Positions 16,608 through 25,840 of a stretch of 64,000 nt of DNA are shown piece after piece (the first letter of the stretch is position 1; each line of letters starts with the position of its first letter). Origin of the DNA: Candidatus Bathyarchaeota archaeon (GTDB taxonomy: Archaea; Thermoproteota; Bathyarchaeia; 40CM-2-53-6); the NCBI GenBank assembly GCA_005888735.1, contig VBBN01000030.1:1-64000 (forward strand). The letters run 5' to 3'. The notes beneath the pieces were generated by a model. It was not told the DNA's origin, searched no databases, and saw only the letters and a list, made by a program, of their open reading frames with translations. A program made the translations under genes and the position numbers.

Positions 16608-16940
16608 ATGCAGGATTCTCCTGAGGCGCCAGTCAAAGTGACCGACGACAACTTCAACGCGTTCATTTCACAAAACTCGTTGACATTGATTGACTGCTGG
16701 GCCCCGTGGTGCGGACCCTGCAGAATTGTTGGCCCGATAATCGACACACTGGCGAAAGAGTACAAGGGAAAAGTGGCCTTCGGAAAACTCAATACTGACG
16801 AGAACGTTGCAACAGCAACCCGTTACGGAATAATGGCGATTCCGACGATGCTCATTTTGAAGAAGGGACAGCTGGTCGACCAGATCGTCGGAGCCGTACC
16901 GAAAGCTCGAATTGAAGACGTGCTAAGAAAGCACATGTAA
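16608..16940 (+). CDS. trxA: Thioredoxin
   Basis: Cytoplasmic dithiol-disulfide oxidoreductase. The 110 aa protein has the classical active site WCGPC with Cys35 and Cys38, the cis-Pro in AIPTM, and normal thioredoxin length. It has its own promoter and stands between the winged-helix gene and the PhoU-type regulator. Confidence 0.95.
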   Translation: MQDSPEAPVKVTDDNFNAFISQNSLTLIDCWAPWCGPCRIVGPIIDTLAKEYKGKVAFGKLNTDENVATATRYGIMAIPTMLILKKGQLVDQIVGAVPKARIEDVLRKHM

Positions 16941-17050
16941 AACCGGTTCTACCCCCATCCTTCAGACCCGTACTATCCTTATTGCAAGCATGAGTCTATA
17001 TCTTGCGAGAGGACTCTATTCAGTATAGAGGGACCGGCTTGTCATTAATG

Positions 17051-18136
17051 ATGGAAGCCCGTAAGGTCCAGAAAGTTGGCTATTCAACCCTCATAGTATC
17101 CTTGCCTAAGGACTGGGTTGAGGAAGTTGGGCTCAAGCAGGGCGACATTGTAAGCTTTCGACGAGAATCAGACGGCGGAATCACAATTTACCCCGGGTTG
17201 ACCCGGGAGCGCGAGAGCTACAGGTACGTGCTCGACGCGGATCTCTGCGACCAACCAAACCTTCTCACTAGGATTATCACCGCAAACTATCTCACAGGCC
17301 ACGACACCATCCAGATAATCTCCAAGAAAGAACTGTCAAAACAGCACTTGGAGGAAGTCCGAGCCGTCAGCCGACGGCTAACAGGTCTCGGAATTGTAGA
17401 ACAGAGCTTGAAATCTGTAACTCTTCAGAGCTTCGTCGACCCTACGAAATTTCCGATATACGGCCTGATGCGCAGGCTGCAAATTATCCTCAGCTCCATG
17501 GTCGAGACAGCCGTCAAGGCGGTAGTCGAAGGAAGGACAAGCCTCGCCGAAGAGGTCCTCCACATGGAAGAAGAAGCTGACCGAATCTACTGGATGGTAA
17601 TCCGGCAATTGCTACTGGCGGTTATCGACCGCAGAGTCGCGAAAGAGGTAGGCATAGAAGGGCCGATGCACGTTGTGGGCAACAGAGTCATTGCCAAAAG
17701 TCTCGAGCAGATGGGCGACCTCGCTTCTCACATTGCGCAAGAAGCCCTGAAACTCAAAAGCGATGCCAAGAACGTGGAACCGAAAATCACCAAGGGGCTT
17801 GTCGAATTCGGCGATCGTGCGCGCCTTCTGATCGAGGATGCTTTCAACGCCTTGATGAAGAGCGACGTGAAAAAGTCCAACGAGGTGATTGAGAGAGTCG
17901 CTGCCTCGGAACAGCTCGAACGCTCTCTTACAGCTGACATAATGCGGAACGTGAAGGAGGTCAACCTAGCGGTCGGTCTCAGGTCCATTGTCTGGGACAT
18001 CGGACAGATGGCCAAGTACTCAGAGGCAATCGCTGAGGTCTCCGTGAACCGTTACATCGAAGTGCCAAATGACCTTTGCATGTGGGAAAAAGTTGAGAGC
18101 CGCGAAGCCAAGCAGGTTCGCAAGGCAGAGGCCTAA
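17051..18136 (+). CDS. PhoU-domain protein with N-terminal AbrB/SpoVT domain
   Basis: Archaeal phosphate-uptake regulator type. The N-terminal swapped-hairpin domain (RKVQKVGYSTLIVSLPKDWV, then GLKQGDIV) is followed by two helical PhoU-like repeats. These carry acidic metal-binding stretches such as MEEEADRIYW and LEQMGDLASH. The frame is open from 17003, but the CTATATC box at 16997-17003 argues that transcription starts after that. ATG 17051 (or 17048) gives the family-typical N-terminus and 361 aa. The protein likely senses or regulates phosphate transport, though no Pst genes are nearby. Confidence 0.85.
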   Translation: MEARKVQKVGYSTLIVSLPKDWVEEVGLKQGDIVSFRRESDGGITIYPGLTRERESYRYVLDADLCDQPNLLTRIITANYLTGHDTIQIISKKELSKQHLEEVRAVSRRLTGLGIVEQSLKSVTLQSFVDPTKFPIYGLMRRLQIILSSMVETAVKAVVEGRTSLAEEVLHMEEEADRIYWMVIRQLLLAVIDRRVAKEVGIEGPMHVVGNRVIAKSLEQMGDLASHIAQEALKLKSDAKNVEPKITKGLVEFGDRARLLIEDAFNALMKSDVKKSNEVIERVAASEQLERSLTADIMRNVKEVNLAVGLRSIVWDIGQMAKYSEAIAEVSVNRYIEVPNDLCMWEKVESREAKQVRKAEA

Positions 18137-18151
18137 CTGATTCAGCTATTC

Positions 18152-18424
18152 TTACTTTGTAGTTTTCTGCCTGAGCTCAACCAGTTCTTTTTCGATTGCG
18201 ACTATTCGCTTGGGGCAGTTCGGACAGAACGCGGGTAGTTGTGAGTAGATATTTGATGTCATCTGAATGAAGGGTTGTATCATCTGGCTCATGGCTGCAG
18301 CATTGGGCTCAGCAGGAAGAACCTTGGAACGTTGCTCCATTGCTTTCATCTTCCCACCCAGAACTACCAATACAGGACACTCTCCAAGGCCGTAGACACA
18401 TTGAACGTCTGACTCTTGTTCCAT
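18152..18424 (-). CDS. Small cysteine-containing protein, unknown function
   Basis: A 90 aa product with Cys at positions 9 and 16 and a CPNCPKR cluster near residue 67. It ends in a charged helix (IVAIEKELVELRQK). It lies convergent to the PhoU-type gene (16 nt gap) and divergent from larC. I recognise no family. The coding look and clean fit between neighbours support it, but there is no strong independent evidence. Confidence 0.5.
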   Translation of the reverse strand: MEQESDVQCVYGLGECPVLVVLGGKMKAMEQRSKVLPAEPNAAAMSQMIQPFIQMTSNIYSQLPAFCPNCPKRIVAIEKELVELRQKTTK

Positions 18425-18497
18425 CTTTCTCTACTCATAGGCCCGGAATAGATTGATTAACACTTCGTTTCCGTTCTCCGTCAGTGCATTCGCGAAA

Positions 18498-19751
18498 ATG
18501 AGGAGCTCCAGGCCAGAAGACCTCTGCATAATCGACGCACGTACGGCCGGGGTCTCCGGAGACAAGTACCTTGGAGCGCTCGTTGACCTCGGAGGAAGTA
18601 TGAAGACGCTTGAAAAAGTCGCCAAGGCCGTCGAGACAACTCTTCCCGGGACGCGGAATGTGACGGTCGCTGCGCGCCGAGTAGAAAGAGGTGAAATCGC
18701 CGCCAGACTTGTGACTGTCGATTCCGAGGAGGAAGCAAAGCACCGGAAAGGACTCGTCATCCTTAACGCTGTTAAGAGAGGGGCCGAAAAACTCCACCTC
18801 TCAAAATGGGGAACAGCATTCGCATCGACGACAATTGAAACCCTCCTAAACGCGGAGTCAGCCGTTCACAACCAACCGTCTTCATCACTGGAACTTCACG
18901 AGCTCGGCTCGGCCGACACAATAGTAGACATCCTCGGGGTCGCGAGCCTAGCCGAGGAGATCGAATTGGATGAGCATCGCTGGGTATCTACTCCTGTTGC
19001 AGTAGGAGGGGGTACATCGCACTTCTCAGGAAGAGAGTATCCCAATCCCCCGCCAGCGGCTACAGAGATTCTGCGATCTCGCAAATTCGCTTTTGTGCGT
19101 GGGGCCGCTGATGGTGAACTCACGACTCCAACGGGAGCAGCAATCACGGTCAACTTGGCTGAAGAGCTTGTTGACTCGCATCAGTCTTTCTCGCCTCAAA
19201 AAATAGGATATGGCGCCGGATCGAAGGAAATTGACGGCGTAGCGAATATTCTCAGGTTGATGGTGGGAACGACACTGGGCCAGCCGCATGCTCACGACCA
19301 AGTTGTTGTTCTTGAGACGAACCTAGATGATGTTACAGGCGAAATAGTCGGACACGCCCTAGCGCGCATAATGGAAGCTGGAGCGCGTGACGTGTCAGTT
19401 GCTCCGGTTTTCATGAAGAAAAACAGGCCTGGCTATCTTATGTCAGTGATTGCTGATGCTACTATGGCGGAAGAGCTTGCAAATGTGATCATGGCCGAAA
19501 CCGGCACGCTTGGGGTCCGTGAGATTCCAGTGAGTCGTCACATTACCCTTCGCGAAGAGAGAAAGGTGATGATGAGGGTGAAAGGTAAGGACTACCATGT
19601 AACGGTCAAAGTAGCCCTAGACAGCAAAGGGCGTAGATTGGGTGAAAAGGCCGAATATGAGGACCTCAGTCGAATTTCAAGAGAAACCGGGATAACAGTT
19701 AGAAGGCTGCAGCAGTTCGCCAAACCTCTCCTTAGAGTGGAAGGGTCGTAA
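18498..19751 (+). CDS. larC: LarC-family nickel-insertion protein (DUF111)
   Basis: LarC is the CTP-dependent nickel insertase that completes the nickel-pincer cofactor of lactate racemase. The protein has the family landmarks ELHELGSADTIVDILG, TPVAVGGG, ELTTPTGAA, GYGAGSKE and LETNLDDVTGE. The frame is open from 18453. ATG 18498 gives 417 aa and the start nearest to the conserved IIDARTAGVSGD block. LarA, LarB and LarE are not in this window, so the acceptor enzyme is unknown. The stop abuts the ATG of the next gene directly. Confidence 0.88.
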   Translation: MRSSRPEDLCIIDARTAGVSGDKYLGALVDLGGSMKTLEKVAKAVETTLPGTRNVTVAARRVERGEIAARLVTVDSEEEAKHRKGLVILNAVKRGAEKLHLSKWGTAFASTTIETLLNAESAVHNQPSSSLELHELGSADTIVDILGVASLAEEIELDEHRWVSTPVAVGGGTSHFSGREYPNPPPAATEILRSRKFAFVRGAADGELTTPTGAAITVNLAEELVDSHQSFSPQKIGYGAGSKEIDGVANILRLMVGTTLGQPHAHDQVVVLETNLDDVTGEIVGHALARIMEAGARDVSVAPVFMKKNRPGYLMSVIADATMAEELANVIMAETGTLGVREIPVSRHITLREERKVMMRVKGKDYHVTVKVALDSKGRRLGEKAEYEDLSRISRETGITVRRLQQFAKPLLRVEGS

Positions 19752-20507
19752 ATGGGGGGTACCCTGGTTCAAAGGAAAGCTTTGGAGACGAGGAAGATTG
19801 CCCTCACATCTTCTCTCGCGGCCCTCTATACTGTCTTCAGGGCTATACCGGTCTCAAAACTCATCGGAATTCCTGGTTTCATTACTGCTGGTGGGATGAT
19901 TGCCCCCGTGCTAGGGATCCTCCTAGAACCCTCGTATGGAGTCTTTGCAGTCTTTGTCGGAACAACTCTCGCGTCTTTCATACCCGGGAACGGTTTGAGA
20001 TTCTTCGGGCTTGACTTTCTCCCGGGCGCAACGAATGTTGTTCTGGTGAGCCTTGTGGCTCGAGGCAGGAGGAAGGAAGCACTACTCATATTTCTCGTAA
20101 TGATCGCACTCTTTCTAATCAACCCATTTACAGAAATATTCGTAGGCGCAAACCTCGGCAGCCCGCCCGTTCCCTACCTATGGCTTCATCTCGTTGCTCT
20201 TGGCTTCCTAGCCTCTCCTCTCGCCAGAGACGTCCGCGGCCGACTAACCTCCGGAAGCTCCAGGCAGGTTCTTTTCGGTGTATTCACACTAGCGCTCACT
20301 GGGACGATGGTGGAGCACGTTACGGGTGGAGTGCTGTATGCAATCATCTTTGGGAAGGGAGCGTTGGTAGCCTGGCCGGCCATCTTTGTTATCTACCCTA
20401 TCGAGAGGGCCGTGATGATTATCGGAAGTCTTCTGGCTTGCCCGCTGGTCCTTCTATCGCTTCGCCCGTTGCGTGATAGACTTGCTTTGCATGAGGCCCC
20501 CATCTAG
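19752..20507 (+). CDS. Integral membrane protein resembling an ECF transporter S component
   Basis: A 251 aa protein with about six or seven hydrophobic segments. The N-terminal region (RKIALTSSLAALYTVFRAIP, then GGMIAPVLGILLEP) resembles substrate-binding S components of energy-coupling-factor transporters. The ATG follows the larC stop with no gap, so the two genes are surely co-transcribed. An S component beside a nickel-cofactor gene makes a metal or cofactor-precursor substrate worth considering. The sequence does not show the substrate, and no EcfA/T genes are nearby. Confidence 0.65.
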   Translation: MGGTLVQRKALETRKIALTSSLAALYTVFRAIPVSKLIGIPGFITAGGMIAPVLGILLEPSYGVFAVFVGTTLASFIPGNGLRFFGLDFLPGATNVVLVSLVARGRRKEALLIFLVMIALFLINPFTEIFVGANLGSPPVPYLWLHLVALGFLASPLARDVRGRLTSGSSRQVLFGVFTLALTGTMVEHVTGGVLYAIIFGKGALVAWPAIFVIYPIERAVMIIGSLLACPLVLLSLRPLRDRLALHEAPI

Positions 20508-20531
20508 CCGGACTTCGCAAGAAGACGTCTG

Positions 20532-20864
20532 TTACCGCTTTCTTGCCTGTCTCGTATGGCGTCCATCGCGATGGTTCAGGCCCCTCGCTGGCTTTGAGCT
20601 GTTTTTCAGCGTCTCCTCTCTGACCAGTTCCGAGAACTTGTCTGCACCTGTAGCAAGGGAGGTCAGTGCGAGGCTCGTGGTCTTAGCGGCGACGGACCCG
20701 AGTGCCGCTGCTAGTTTCAGGCCGGAGGCAAACGCTTGAAGGGCCACGTGCTCCGCAGCTTTGATGGCTTCAGGAGACCCGGAGTTTCCGGCCCTGTTGT
20801 TTACCATAAGTTCAACATCTCTCTTGGACCCTGACCGTTTGGCCCTTCGAGATGTTTTTGGCAT
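20532..20864 (-). CDS. Small protein with basic ends and an alanine-rich middle, unknown function
   Basis: A 110 aa protein with a strongly basic N-terminus (KTSRRAKRSGSKR), a long Ala/Leu-rich helical middle (about 33-75) and a basic C-terminus. On the minus strand TTAAATAG at 20900-20893 lies about 30 nt before the ATG, the expected position for a leaderless promoter, which supports it as a real gene. It converges on the membrane protein gene. A nucleic-acid-binding role is possible from charge alone. No family is recognised. Confidence 0.55.
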   Translation of the reverse strand: MPKTSRRAKRSGSKRDVELMVNNRAGNSGSPEAIKAAEHVALQAFASGLKLAAALGSVAAKTTSLALTSLATGADKFSELVREETLKNSSKPARGLNHRDGRHTRQARKR

Positions 20865-21005
20865 TAAGGTCGTAATGCATTCAACCCTAAGTCTATTTAA
20901 GACTCAAGAGTATCGATTCGGGCGAACACAAATCTTGGTGTTCTAGTTAGTATTAAGTACCCGTTTCTTGTCGAGAATCATAGTCTAACCAGGACTGAAA
21001 GTTAG

Positions 21006-22673
21006 TTGCCAGTACCCAAGCCCGCAAGCGAAGTGGAAAGCGAAATCTTCGAGCTCTACAAAGAATTTGACCCGGCGTCTGCATATGTCAACGGGTTGAA
21101 AGAGTATGTTGGGAAACTGCTCATTCCTTCGAAGAGGAACCTGGAAAAGTTCTCTCGACGCGTTGATGAGCTGAGGCTCAAGGCCGAGAATAAGGGCCAG
21201 GAGAAGCTACTGGCTTCGCTGGCTGCGGCTTCTGGGCTCGCGGAGCCTCAGGGCATTCCTGAATCGGTTCTCAACGCCTACTTCGGCTATCTAATCAGGG
21301 AAGGAATCATTCCAAGCCACATGAGGCCCCTCACCAGGAACGCGATTCGTGCGATGGAAGTAGCTGCGGGGGAGTATGCTGGAAAGGATTGGCCGACGGG
21401 TCTTAGGGTTCTAACGTTGATACGTTGCGAGGGTCTCCAGGAGATAATCCGGACCGTAAAGAAGGAGACGGCTGACAAGGAGTTGAAGAAGAGCATGGAC
21501 GAACTCTCCACCGTCACCAAGAAATACGCCTCAATTTTCCGCGTTAACGGTTTCAGGAATCAAGGCTTCGACGGTCTCTACCGGCTGATCAAGAAGGACG
21601 GATGGCCTCTGGGTCGAGAGAAAGTGTACGCGCAAGCGGTGCGCCGTTTGTACGATTACCCCGAATCGCCTGAGGAGGTAGAGGCGAAAGGTTTGCGGTA
21701 CCTCGACCGAGAGCTACCACGGTTCAAGCGGATCACGGAAAAACTGGCAAAGAAATATGGGGTTCGGGCACAAGCGGAGGAAGTGTCGAAAGCGCTGCGA
21801 GCAAAACGATCACTGAAACCGAATGAAATCATCCCGTTTCTGAACGAGCTTCGCACCAGGGTTCTGAAGGTTGTAAACAAGAGACTTGTCCGCGTGAACC
21901 CGAAATACGATGCCAAGGTTTTGGAAACCCCGCTGTACCTATCCGCCATCTTTCCAAGTGGTGGAGCCTACTTCTATGATATGTTCACAAACAATCCGAA
22001 GGAAATTTTCATCGCAACGACAGACCCGAGACGAGACCCGAGCACAACGCCAGGAGAACTGCTTAACCTTCTCATACACGAGGAGTACGGACACTGCGTC
22101 CACGCTTCTAACTCGGCCGCCGCCTACGGTGCAAAACCAACACTCACAGATATGGTCCCTTCATACCTTGGAAATGCGATCTCTGAGGGAATGTCATTCC
22201 AGAGAGAGCTGGAGTTTCATAAGGTGATGGAGAAACTTCAGGAAGGGAAGGGTTTGGACAAGGATGAGAAATCTCTTGTCAGCTTCTTCGGAAAATACGG
22301 CGGCCTAGACGCCGTCGCTGAGGAGTACGAGTTCTACACCTGGATGTGGAGAATAATTCGATTCCTCCGCATCGTGGGCGATGTTCGCCTAAACACGGGG
22401 AAGCAGAACCTTTCCGAGTTTATCGAGTGGGGGTACAAGCACACCGGTCTCCCTCGGAACTCGGTCTATAGCCAGCTGTTCCCCGCCCACGAGGGAATAG
22501 GCCCTGGCTACGCATCGACCTATGCAATTGTGGGCGAGTCGGTTCGGGAACTGCAGAACAAGGCGTTGAGGAACGGCAAGAAGCTAGTCGATCTCAACAC
22601 CTACGCCATCTCGATGGGCTTCCCGGCGAGAACAATCTTCGAAGAGCGTCTAGCAGCTTTCGCAGCCAAGTAA
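21006..22673 (+). CDS. Zinc metallopeptidase with HExxxH motif (M3/DUF885-like)
   Basis: A 555 aa, largely helical protein. The metal site reads HEEYGH (His358, Glu359, His363), with one extra residue between the Glu and the second His relative to HExxH. Glu394 in ISEGMS is a likely third ligand. This spacing recalls the HExxPGH motif of DUF885 proteins more than classical M3 or M32 peptidases. No signal peptide is seen, so it is probably cytoplasmic. The start is TTG. Substrate is unknown. It is monocistronic, convergent with the following minus-strand gene. Confidence 0.75.
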   Translation: MPVPKPASEVESEIFELYKEFDPASAYVNGLKEYVGKLLIPSKRNLEKFSRRVDELRLKAENKGQEKLLASLAAASGLAEPQGIPESVLNAYFGYLIREGIIPSHMRPLTRNAIRAMEVAAGEYAGKDWPTGLRVLTLIRCEGLQEIIRTVKKETADKELKKSMDELSTVTKKYASIFRVNGFRNQGFDGLYRLIKKDGWPLGREKVYAQAVRRLYDYPESPEEVEAKGLRYLDRELPRFKRITEKLAKKYGVRAQAEEVSKALRAKRSLKPNEIIPFLNELRTRVLKVVNKRLVRVNPKYDAKVLETPLYLSAIFPSGGAYFYDMFTNNPKEIFIATTDPRRDPSTTPGELLNLLIHEEYGHCVHASNSAAAYGAKPTLTDMVPSYLGNAISEGMSFQRELEFHKVMEKLQEGKGLDKDEKSLVSFFGKYGGLDAVAEEYEFYTWMWRIIRFLRIVGDVRLNTGKQNLSEFIEWGYKHTGLPRNSVYSQLFPAHEGIGPGYASTYAIVGESVRELQNKALRNGKKLVDLNTYAISMGFPARTIFEERLAAFAAK

Positions 22674-22702
22674 CAACCATCCGGGAACGGGGGTGCCGAT
22701 CC

Positions 22703-23848
22703 TTAGCGCTCGGGTCGAGTAGTTTGAGTCGTTAGATTAACGCCGCGGGTCCGTAGACGCGCGAGAATTTGACCCCAAAGAGCGGGGTCCTGCGCTATCT
22801 TCTCCGGTGTAACCACCCCTTTCTCCTTAACCATGCCTCTCGCCACGAGAAGGGCGACGGACGTGCAGGGATAGGCGGTGGTGCGAGCCATGGCTGTGAC
22901 GTGATGGCGCTTGTCGTAGCCGTCCAAGAGGTTGTAGCGAATCATGACTCGTCTTCCCCTTAATGTTCCCTCGACTTGGACCCGGAGCACAAGAAGGTCT
23001 TCGGGGGTACCAGCTGAGAAGGCTGCTCGAAGAAGTTCCGTGGTGACTTTTCGAGGCTCGACAGTCGCGTTGTTAACCTTAATCGTCTCTGTACCGAAAA
23101 GGCCGAGGGTTCGCAGTGTGTTCATAATCGACGCGTGGCCAGGATACCTCAGAGTCAGTTCTTGCATTTCCTGAATCGTAGGATAGCTTGTTGTGAGGGT
23201 TCCAAGCCCGTCTGTAAGGAAGTACTCTAGCTTTCCAATGCCGGGGAAGCTCATTTCTCCTAGGCCTGAGAGTGGTTCGACGATCTTCTGATGGCCGTTT
23301 TCAATGATGTGGACGGGGCGTGTGTACTCGTTGACAACATCATCGAGGGAGAATACTAAGCGGTAGTTGAGAGGTGGGACTGGTTGTTGGGGTAGGCCGC
23401 CAACGTAGATCCTGACCTTCGTCATTTTGTCGAGTTTGGGTAAGGAGTCTCCGACGCACATGTTGCTGAGCCCTGGTGCGACCCCGCACTGGGGCACAAC
23501 AATGCAATTGTTAGCTCGTGCTCGTTTGTTGAGGCGGAACGGGTCCTTGGCTGTATATGATATGTCCACAATGCTCCTGCCAGCTTCTATGGCTGTCTTG
23601 ATGAGTTCGAAACCTATCTTTCCGGGGAGTGCTCCGCAGACAATATCTGCTTCGCCCATAAGCTTCTGGAGATCTGCTTTCTCTGCTAGAGTGGCTTGGA
23701 CCGTTTCGACTTTCGCGTACGGTTTTAGGGCCGTTAGGTTCGCAAGGTTAGCGTCAGCTGCCGTAACGCTTGTGACTCCTTTCTCACGCGCTAGGTCTCG
23801 GACTATTTCCGAGCCAACTTTGCCGCAGCCGACGACGAGCGCTTTCAT
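22703..23848 (-). CDS. Saccharopine dehydrogenase-family oxidoreductase (lysine-dehydrogenase-like)
   Basis: NAD(P)-dependent oxidoreductase. The N-terminus is a Rossmann fold with GCGKVG. It is followed by LPGKIGFELIKTAIEAG and the PQCGVAPGLSN segment, all typical of saccharopine dehydrogenase relatives that include lysine 6-dehydrogenase. The frame is open to 23950, but the ATG at 23848 puts the Rossmann motif at the N-terminus and gives 381 aa. A TTAAGA box about 35 nt upstream may overlap the promoter of the divergent THEP1 gene. Whether it acts on lysine, saccharopine or another amino acid cannot be told. Confidence 0.82.
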   Translation of the reverse strand: MKALVVGCGKVGSEIVRDLAREKGVTSVTAADANLANLTALKPYAKVETVQATLAEKADLQKLMGEADIVCGALPGKIGFELIKTAIEAGRSIVDISYTAKDPFRLNKRARANNCIVVPQCGVAPGLSNMCVGDSLPKLDKMTKVRIYVGGLPQQPVPPLNYRLVFSLDDVVNEYTRPVHIIENGHQKIVEPLSGLGEMSFPGIGKLEYFLTDGLGTLTTSYPTIQEMQELTLRYPGHASIMNTLRTLGLFGTETIKVNNATVEPRKVTTELLRAAFSAGTPEDLLVLRVQVEGTLRGRRVMIRYNLLDGYDKRHHVTAMARTTAYPCTSVALLVARGMVKEKGVVTPEKIAQDPALWGQILARLRTRGVNLTTQTTRPER

Positions 23849-23898
23849 ATGTGTGCGGCTTTTAGGAGGAGCTAATGTCTTCTTAAGGCAGGGAGCGT

Positions 23899-24507
23899 TT
23901 GGCAAGCAACGCAGCTGAGGGTCAAGAATTGGGTCCACTTTTGCCGGCAAGAATTCTTCTAGTCACAGGTCCACCGGGCTCTGGCAAGACGACACTCATT
24001 CAGCACATCTACGACCACTACTCTAAGCTGGGTGTCAGTGTAGTTGGAATCATAACTCGCGAATACAGGGTCGGTGAAGAACGGGCCGGCTTTAAGCTCC
24101 GAAACCTGGGCACCGGCGAAGAGGGGTGGCTTGCCAGGAAGCAAGGAGGAAGCGGCCCCAAGATAGGACAGTACAACGTGGACTCCAAGGATCTTGAGAG
24201 AATCGGTGTGGCTGCCCTTCTCAACGCTATGCGCGAGAATGCTAGATTGGTCTTGGTTGACGAGATAGGTCCCATGGAGATGACAAGTCGCGCGTTCAGA
24301 ACCGCAATATCGCAATTATTGGCCTCTGGCAAGGCCACTGTTGCAACTCTCAGGCATGATTCCCGCTACCCGGAAGTGGAGGAAGCGCGTAGGACTGTGG
24401 ACACAAGGACTATACTAGTGACATTGGCGAACCGGGAAAACGTTCCACAGGAGATTGTCGCGGAAGTAGATGCCATGCTTGGACTGACTGGAGGAGGACC
24501 TTCTTGA
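23899..24507 (+). CDS. Nucleoside-triphosphatase THEP1 family
   Basis: A 202 aa P-loop NTPase with Walker A GPPGSGKTT (Lys30), Walker B LVLVDEIGPME, and the LRHD segment of the THEP1/COG1618 family, which hydrolyses ATP/GTP in vitro. The cellular role is unclear. The start is TTG. It is coupled to rnhB by a TTGA overlap at 24504-24507, which suggests a nucleic-acid-related role. Confidence 0.88.
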   Translation: MASNAAEGQELGPLLPARILLVTGPPGSGKTTLIQHIYDHYSKLGVSVVGIITREYRVGEERAGFKLRNLGTGEEGWLARKQGGSGPKIGQYNVDSKDLERIGVAALLNAMRENARLVLVDEIGPMEMTSRAFRTAISQLLASGKATVATLRHDSRYPEVEEARRTVDTRTILVTLANRENVPQEIVAEVDAMLGLTGGGPS

Positions 24508-25169
24508 AGATCTGCGGCGTCGATGATGCGGGAAGGGGTCCCGTGATTGGACCCTTGGTCATTGCAGGAGTGTTAGTCGGCGATTCGAGACTTGATGCTC
24601 TAAGATCTCTGGGGGTGAAGGATTCAAAACAACTCTCTCAATCCAGACGAACCGAGTTGGCTGGAGAGATTCCTAAGTTCGTAGACCATCACCACTTGGT
24701 CGAGCTTGAAGTTGAGGAGTTGGACCGGGTGGTCAACAGGATGCCCAAGTTTCAACGGTTGAACCAGCTGGAGGCCCATAAAATGGCCGAGGTTATTGAG
24801 AAGCTCAGGCCCGACGTGGCCTACGTGGACTCATCCGACGTAGACACCGAACGATACCGGAACGACATTCTCGACAAGCTCAGCTACAAGCCTAAGGTAG
24901 TGTCTGAGCACTATGCAGACTCAACCTACCCAGTAGTCTCCGCAGCCAGCATCCTAGCCAAGGTGCGAAGGGACGCGAGAATCGACGAGATCAAGAAGGA
25001 GTTCGGCGACTTTGGGTCCGGCTACGCTCACGACCAACGGACCAGGAGATTTCTGGAAGACTATTACAGGTCGAATGGGGTTTTTCCACCAATCGTCCGA
25101 CGGTCTTGGGCTACCTTGAGGCAAATAGACCAGCAGGTTTTCCAGTCGAGACTGTCCTGGGACGATTGA
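24504..25169 (+). CDS. rnhB: Ribonuclease HII
   Basis: Removes RNA from RNA/DNA hybrids and single ribonucleotides from DNA. The 221 aa protein starts with GVDDAGRGPVIGP, followed by AYVDSSDVD and the SAASILAKVRRD block of archaeal RNase HII. The usual catalytic Asp-Glu pair at the start is Asp7-Asp8 here. TTG 24504 overlaps the THEP1 stop and is preceded by GGAGGAGG, a strong ribosome-binding site. Confidence 0.95.
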   Translation: MKICGVDDAGRGPVIGPLVIAGVLVGDSRLDALRSLGVKDSKQLSQSRRTELAGEIPKFVDHHHLVELEVEELDRVVNRMPKFQRLNQLEAHKMAEVIEKLRPDVAYVDSSDVDTERYRNDILDKLSYKPKVVSEHYADSTYPVVSAASILAKVRRDARIDEIKKEFGDFGSGYAHDQRTRRFLEDYYRSNGVFPPIVRRSWATLRQIDQQVFQSRLSWDD

Positions 25170-25312
25170 GGAGGTTGACGGCTCAGACAAATGCCTTCTC
25201 GTTCATCTAGTGCTCCGAGTAACTTTGACCAATCATCGCCGTCCCCTTTTCTCCCCTAAAATGGAGACAAAAGGGTTGTGTCAGAGAATCCTCCACTTAT
25301 CAAAGGAAACCA

Positions 25313-25825
25313 TTGGGGTCTCTTATTGTTGGAGACCGCAGGTTCAAGGCGGGTAAGACTTCGTCACCGAGTCCAAGAGAAGACCGAACGAGCAGACTGG
25401 TGCGTGTTCTCCTCATAGGCAGTCTCATCGGTGCAGTAGTAGGTGCGGGTATGGTTTTGCTAATTCAATATGAAATGGTTGGCGGAAGCAGAACTTGTGG
25501 AGGGGGAGGACTTGTTACGCCGTGTCCCGGGAGGGAAGCCCTAAGCATGGACTCATACAAGCTCAACTCGCCTACGAATGTTACACTGAACATGTGGAAC
25601 ACGGGGACCGCACAATTCAGCCTCGTCGCCTACTACGTCAAAGACTCCCCTGGCGACCTGTTTGGCAATTCATACTGGTCAGGACCCTCCATGGCCCCGA
25701 ACGCCCACGTGCCAGGGAACATTGTCATCGACGGAAAAGCATTCACCTTCCAAACCGCGAACGACTACACGATAACTGTGGTGACGTCCCGGAACCAGCA
25801 GTTCACCCTCTCCATAAGTCTATGA
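25313..25825 (+). CDS. Membrane-anchored extracytoplasmic protein, unknown function
   Basis: A 170 aa protein with a basic N-terminal stretch, one transmembrane helix at about 32-52, and a C-terminal part rich in Thr, Ser, Asn and short beta-strands (VTLNMWNTGTAQFSLVAYYV). That part looks like a small exported beta-sandwich of the kind found in archaeal pilin-like or adhesion proteins. Two Cys (about 62 and 71) could form a disulfide. The start is TTG. No family assigned. Confidence 0.6.
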   Translation: MGSLIVGDRRFKAGKTSSPSPREDRTSRLVRVLLIGSLIGAVVGAGMVLLIQYEMVGGSRTCGGGGLVTPCPGREALSMDSYKLNSPTNVTLNMWNTGTAQFSLVAYYVKDSPGDLFGNSYWSGPSMAPNAHVPGNIVIDGKAFTFQTANDYTITVVTSRNQQFTLSISL

Positions 25826-25840
25826 GCTGAGGGAGGACAG

